64,000 bases of DNA from NCBI RefSeq assembly GCF_020085105.1, contig NC_058052.1:13868733-13932732 (forward strand), given 5' to 3'. This document shows positions 61,101-64,000 of this stretch, in pieces. The notes under the pieces were generated by a model. It saw nothing but the letters and a program-made list of their open reading frames with translations, had not been told where the DNA came from and did no database searches. Source of the stretch: Siniperca chuatsi (taxonomy: Eukaryota; Chordata; Actinopteri; Centrarchiformes; Sinipercidae). Position numbers and translations under genes: made by a program. How positions within the stretch are numbered: the stretch's first letter is position 1; the number at the start of each line of letters is the position of its first letter.

Positions 61101-61850
61101 TGGCCTACATTCAATCTGCCAAAAGACTCAAATCGCAACAGGCCCGGTGGGCCCTGTTCCTTGGCAGATTCAACTTTTCTCTCACCTACTGACCAGGGTC
61201 CAGAAACGTCAAGCCGGATCCCCTCTCTCGTCTATACACAGCCAAAAAAATCGCCTCGGATCCGGATGCCATTCTCCCATCCTCGTACATCATTGCTGCC
61301 ATCACTTGGGAGATTGAAGCCAAGATGAGGGAGGCTCAGCAAGCCCAGCCTGATCCAGGTAACGGACCACCCAACTGGCTGTTTGTTCCGGACATGGCAC
61401 GATCCCAAGTACTCCAGTGGGGGCACACTTCCAAATTCTCCTGTCACCCTGGTATTGGTCGCACCCTGGACCAACTTAAAAGACACTTCTGGTAGCCCAC
61501 CATGGAGGCTGATACCCGGGCTTTTGTGGCAGCCTGCACCATCTGTGCCTGGAGAAAATCCTCTCATCGTCCTCCTGCCGGCTTGCTACGGCCTCTGCCC
61601 GTTCCCAGCCGCCCAGGGTCCCACATAGCTCTGGACTTTGTGACCGGCTTACCTCCGTCCCAAGGTAATACAGTTTTTCCAAGGCTGTTCACTTTGTGGC
61701 GCTCCCCAAACTCCCCACAGCCCATGAAACAGCCGACGTCATGGTCGACCAGGTTTTCCGCCTGCATGGGATACCCCTCGACATTGTCTCGGACCGAGGG
61801 CAACATTTCTACACTTCTACGCAAACATTTCAAGTGACAAACAAAAAAGA
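58114..61850 (+). mobile_element. Broken Ty3/gypsy (sushi-type) retrotransposon fossil
   Basis: In vinculin intron 1, antisense to vcl. A likely 5' LTR (58114-58393, TGTCATGG...ATAACA ends) is followed by a leader typical of teleost sushi-ichi-like elements, then remnants in family order: gag-like (about 58410-59350), protease (about 59400-59960), reverse transcriptase with a YLDD-type motif (about 60000-60720), RNase H (about 60780-61190) and part of the integrase (about 61380-61840). The element ends inside the integrase and no 3' LTR is present. It carries several breaks, roughly six to ten by eye. It is moderately old and not functional. Confidence 0.85.
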
Positions 61851-64000
61851 GTATTTATGTCCTGCTATGCATTTTATTGTATTAAACAATTCTTCCTTCA
61901 TATTGTGTTTATTACAAAGAAACGTTATCACCTCCACAGCTACATATTGTTGTTACAGAAGTCAAAATATGGACACCATAATATGTTACATTTTTTATAA
62001 TTCTACTTCTTGACATTATCTGCTTTGACTTCAGCAAATGTTAACTGTTAATTGTTTGTCATTTAGGTATCATTTAGTTCCTGTTCTCCTCTTGCATTGT
62101 TATTTGCTGTGCTGCCTAGATTTTGGTTTTCTTTAAGGTCAGATATTTAAAATCCCTGGGACTTTATTAGCTGTACACTCACTTATAAAACTAACTATAT
62201 CTTTTCTGATGCCTAGGCTTTTGGAAACAGAGTAAGAAACAGTTTTGCAAGAAACTTCTCCTGAAGATTTTGTCATTTCCCCTGTTTTGTCATAGAAATT
62301 GTATAAATCACTTACAAACAGGCAGAAAATCATAGTGTGTACCACATCTGCACGTGCGCACACACACACACAGCAGGGTGACTTAGCTCACTTCTTCTGC
62401 AGATGTTTATATAGTGATGCAGCTGGCTGAAAACCCACATGTCTCTGAAACACTGACTCTCACACACAAAACACATCCTACAACACACACAAACACACTT
62501 GAAATGCAATTACAGTGAGATGATGACATCAGTCTCTTTCTGCTCTGCCGATGAAAGTCGGTTAATAGACTTTCTGGCTCCAGAGACACAGGAGGCAGCC
62601 ATCATGCAGCGCGTTCCAACAACACAGATTCACCTACACTGAGAACCAGTCTGCTCTTCACATGTGATTTATTTTCTAATTTTACAGAACAAGCTTTTAC
62701 AAAGCAATTATAGACATTTATGCTGCTGTAGACTAAAATATAGAAAGAAAACCATTTTCAGTCAGTGTTATGTTACTCTATTTTGTGCTAGTAATACATC
62801 AATAATTAATGTCATTATCAGTGGTTGTATTTTATGAACCATAGAAACAAGAAATCTAGTTTCATCAGTGTTTTCATCTGTGTGTAACTAACGTTCGCAA
62901 CACACAATAACTCTTACTTTGAAGGAACCACTCAAGATCAAGTTTTTAAGCATGAATTTGAACTAAACACCAGTAAACTTTTAATCCGACTGTGACAACA
63001 TAAAATAATAGTACTGAGAGAATGAACTTTTTACACATAAATAAGATGTATTTCATCATTCTACCCTTTCTAAATTAAAAGTATACTTTGCCATCCTGCT
63101 ATAGTCACCTTCCCCTTCTCATTAAATGAATTTAGATCTAAAGCTGTATGATACTGTTTGTCTGGCAGTGCTGTAATTTGTCACTGTGAAACATTGTAAT
63201 GAATGTTCACAAACACTGCGAAAGCGTCTTAAGGGATACGATTAAAATCTCTGAGCGCTTCAATGTGTCTTGAATTTCCTTGTTTAAAAAAAGCAGAGAT
63301 TCCCAACTCTGAAATGTGAGAAATGCAGCTCTACGAGTAGAGTGCAACCTGATGAAACCTCCAGACGAACTCACCAAATCACATCAGGTGAATGATCAAA
63401 GAGCTGTGTGAGCTCCAGAGTTTCCTGTAAGCAGCAACGCTTGTCATCGATTTTTCAATACATAATTAATGAGAAGTTAAGTGGTTTTCTGGACACAGTG
63501 ACAGTGTGATGTGTGTGTGGTTGTACAAGCAGGAAAAGTGTGATTGCTTCAGCTGGAAACAAATAGCTGTCAATCAAAGCTGACACAATACAATTAGCCT
63601 GGTCTCATTTCAGATCCACAGGCATCAGCTCTGATGTGGGAACAGCTTTCATACTCTCTTTTTAACTTTTGGTTTTTGGAAGTCAACTCCTGCAAGTAAT
63701 GATTAATAATTCTATAGTTCAAAGACAATGACCACGTAATCACAACGTCTAAGGTTCAAATTTAGCTGTTGCATTCCGGCCCTCCTCCGTCTCGCCTCAT
63801 TTCCTGTCACCTTACTGTGAGTCTCAAAATTGCTTTTGCCAGCAGCCAAAAAATTCAAGTATTCAGAATTCATACTGTTAAAGGGATTTTTGAAATGGGG
63901 TTGTATGAGGTACTTATCCATAGTCAGTGTATTACCTACATGGCATGGAAGCTAAGCAATGCATTGCTGTTGACGGGGTCAGCAGCAGAACGTATTTTAG
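61851..64000. other. Vinculin intron 1, right part to window edge
   Basis: AT-rich, with a short CA run (62357-62370). I looked on the minus strand for vcl exon 1 (MPVFHTKTIESILEP) and did not find it, so it must lie beyond 64000. No other gene recognised. Confidence 0.6.

Overview
The window is nuclear DNA of a teleost fish, probably a percomorph. The evidence is compact intron-split vertebrate genes, many short teleost-type introns, and a typical fish repeat load: tRNA-derived SINEs, hAT-like and Tc1-like MITEs, an RTE-type LINE end, sushi-type Ty3/gypsy LTR pieces and CA/GT microsatellites. It corresponds to the human 10q22 neighbourhood VCL - AP3M1 - ADK - DUPD1 (DUSP29) - DUSP13 - SAMD8, read in the opposite direction. 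KAT6B, which lies between ADK and DUPD1 in human, is absent from the 2.4 kb that separate those genes here.

Left to right: (1) 85-1373, minus, a partial beta-microseminoprotein-like secreted protein gene running off the left edge; (2) 3349-6174, minus, samd8, a SAM-domain sphingomyelin-synthase-related enzyme, 426 codons over five coding exons; (3) 9376-19821, plus, five tandem DUSP domains of the DUSP13/DUSP29 group: two DUSP13A-like, two DUSP13B-like, then dusp29 (dupd1); (4) 22233-30299, minus, adenosine kinase with two alternative first coding exons; (5) 32031-35602, plus, ap3m1, complete at 418 codons; (6) 39894-57451, minus, vinculin exons 2-22 including the metavinculin exon, with exon 1 beyond the right edge. 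A broken Ty3/gypsy fossil lies in vinculin intron 1. adk and ap3m1 are head to head; ap3m1 and vcl are tail to tail.

The most interesting reading is in the phosphatase array. The fourth domain has no start codon of its own, and its reading frame is open back to a good splice acceptor. The stop codon of the third domain lies in a sequence (ACT|GTAAAG) that can act as a splice donor in exactly the matching phase. Removing the resulting 82-base intron joins copies 3 and 4 into one 384-residue protein with two DUSP domains, both with an intact HCxxGxxRS signature. Keeping the intron gives a 195-residue single-domain protein. This is inference from sequence and needs transcript evidence.

All exon coordinates were derived by eye from splice signals, reading-frame phase and remembered family sequences. 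Untranslated ends, promoters and repeat boundaries are less certain than coding exons.
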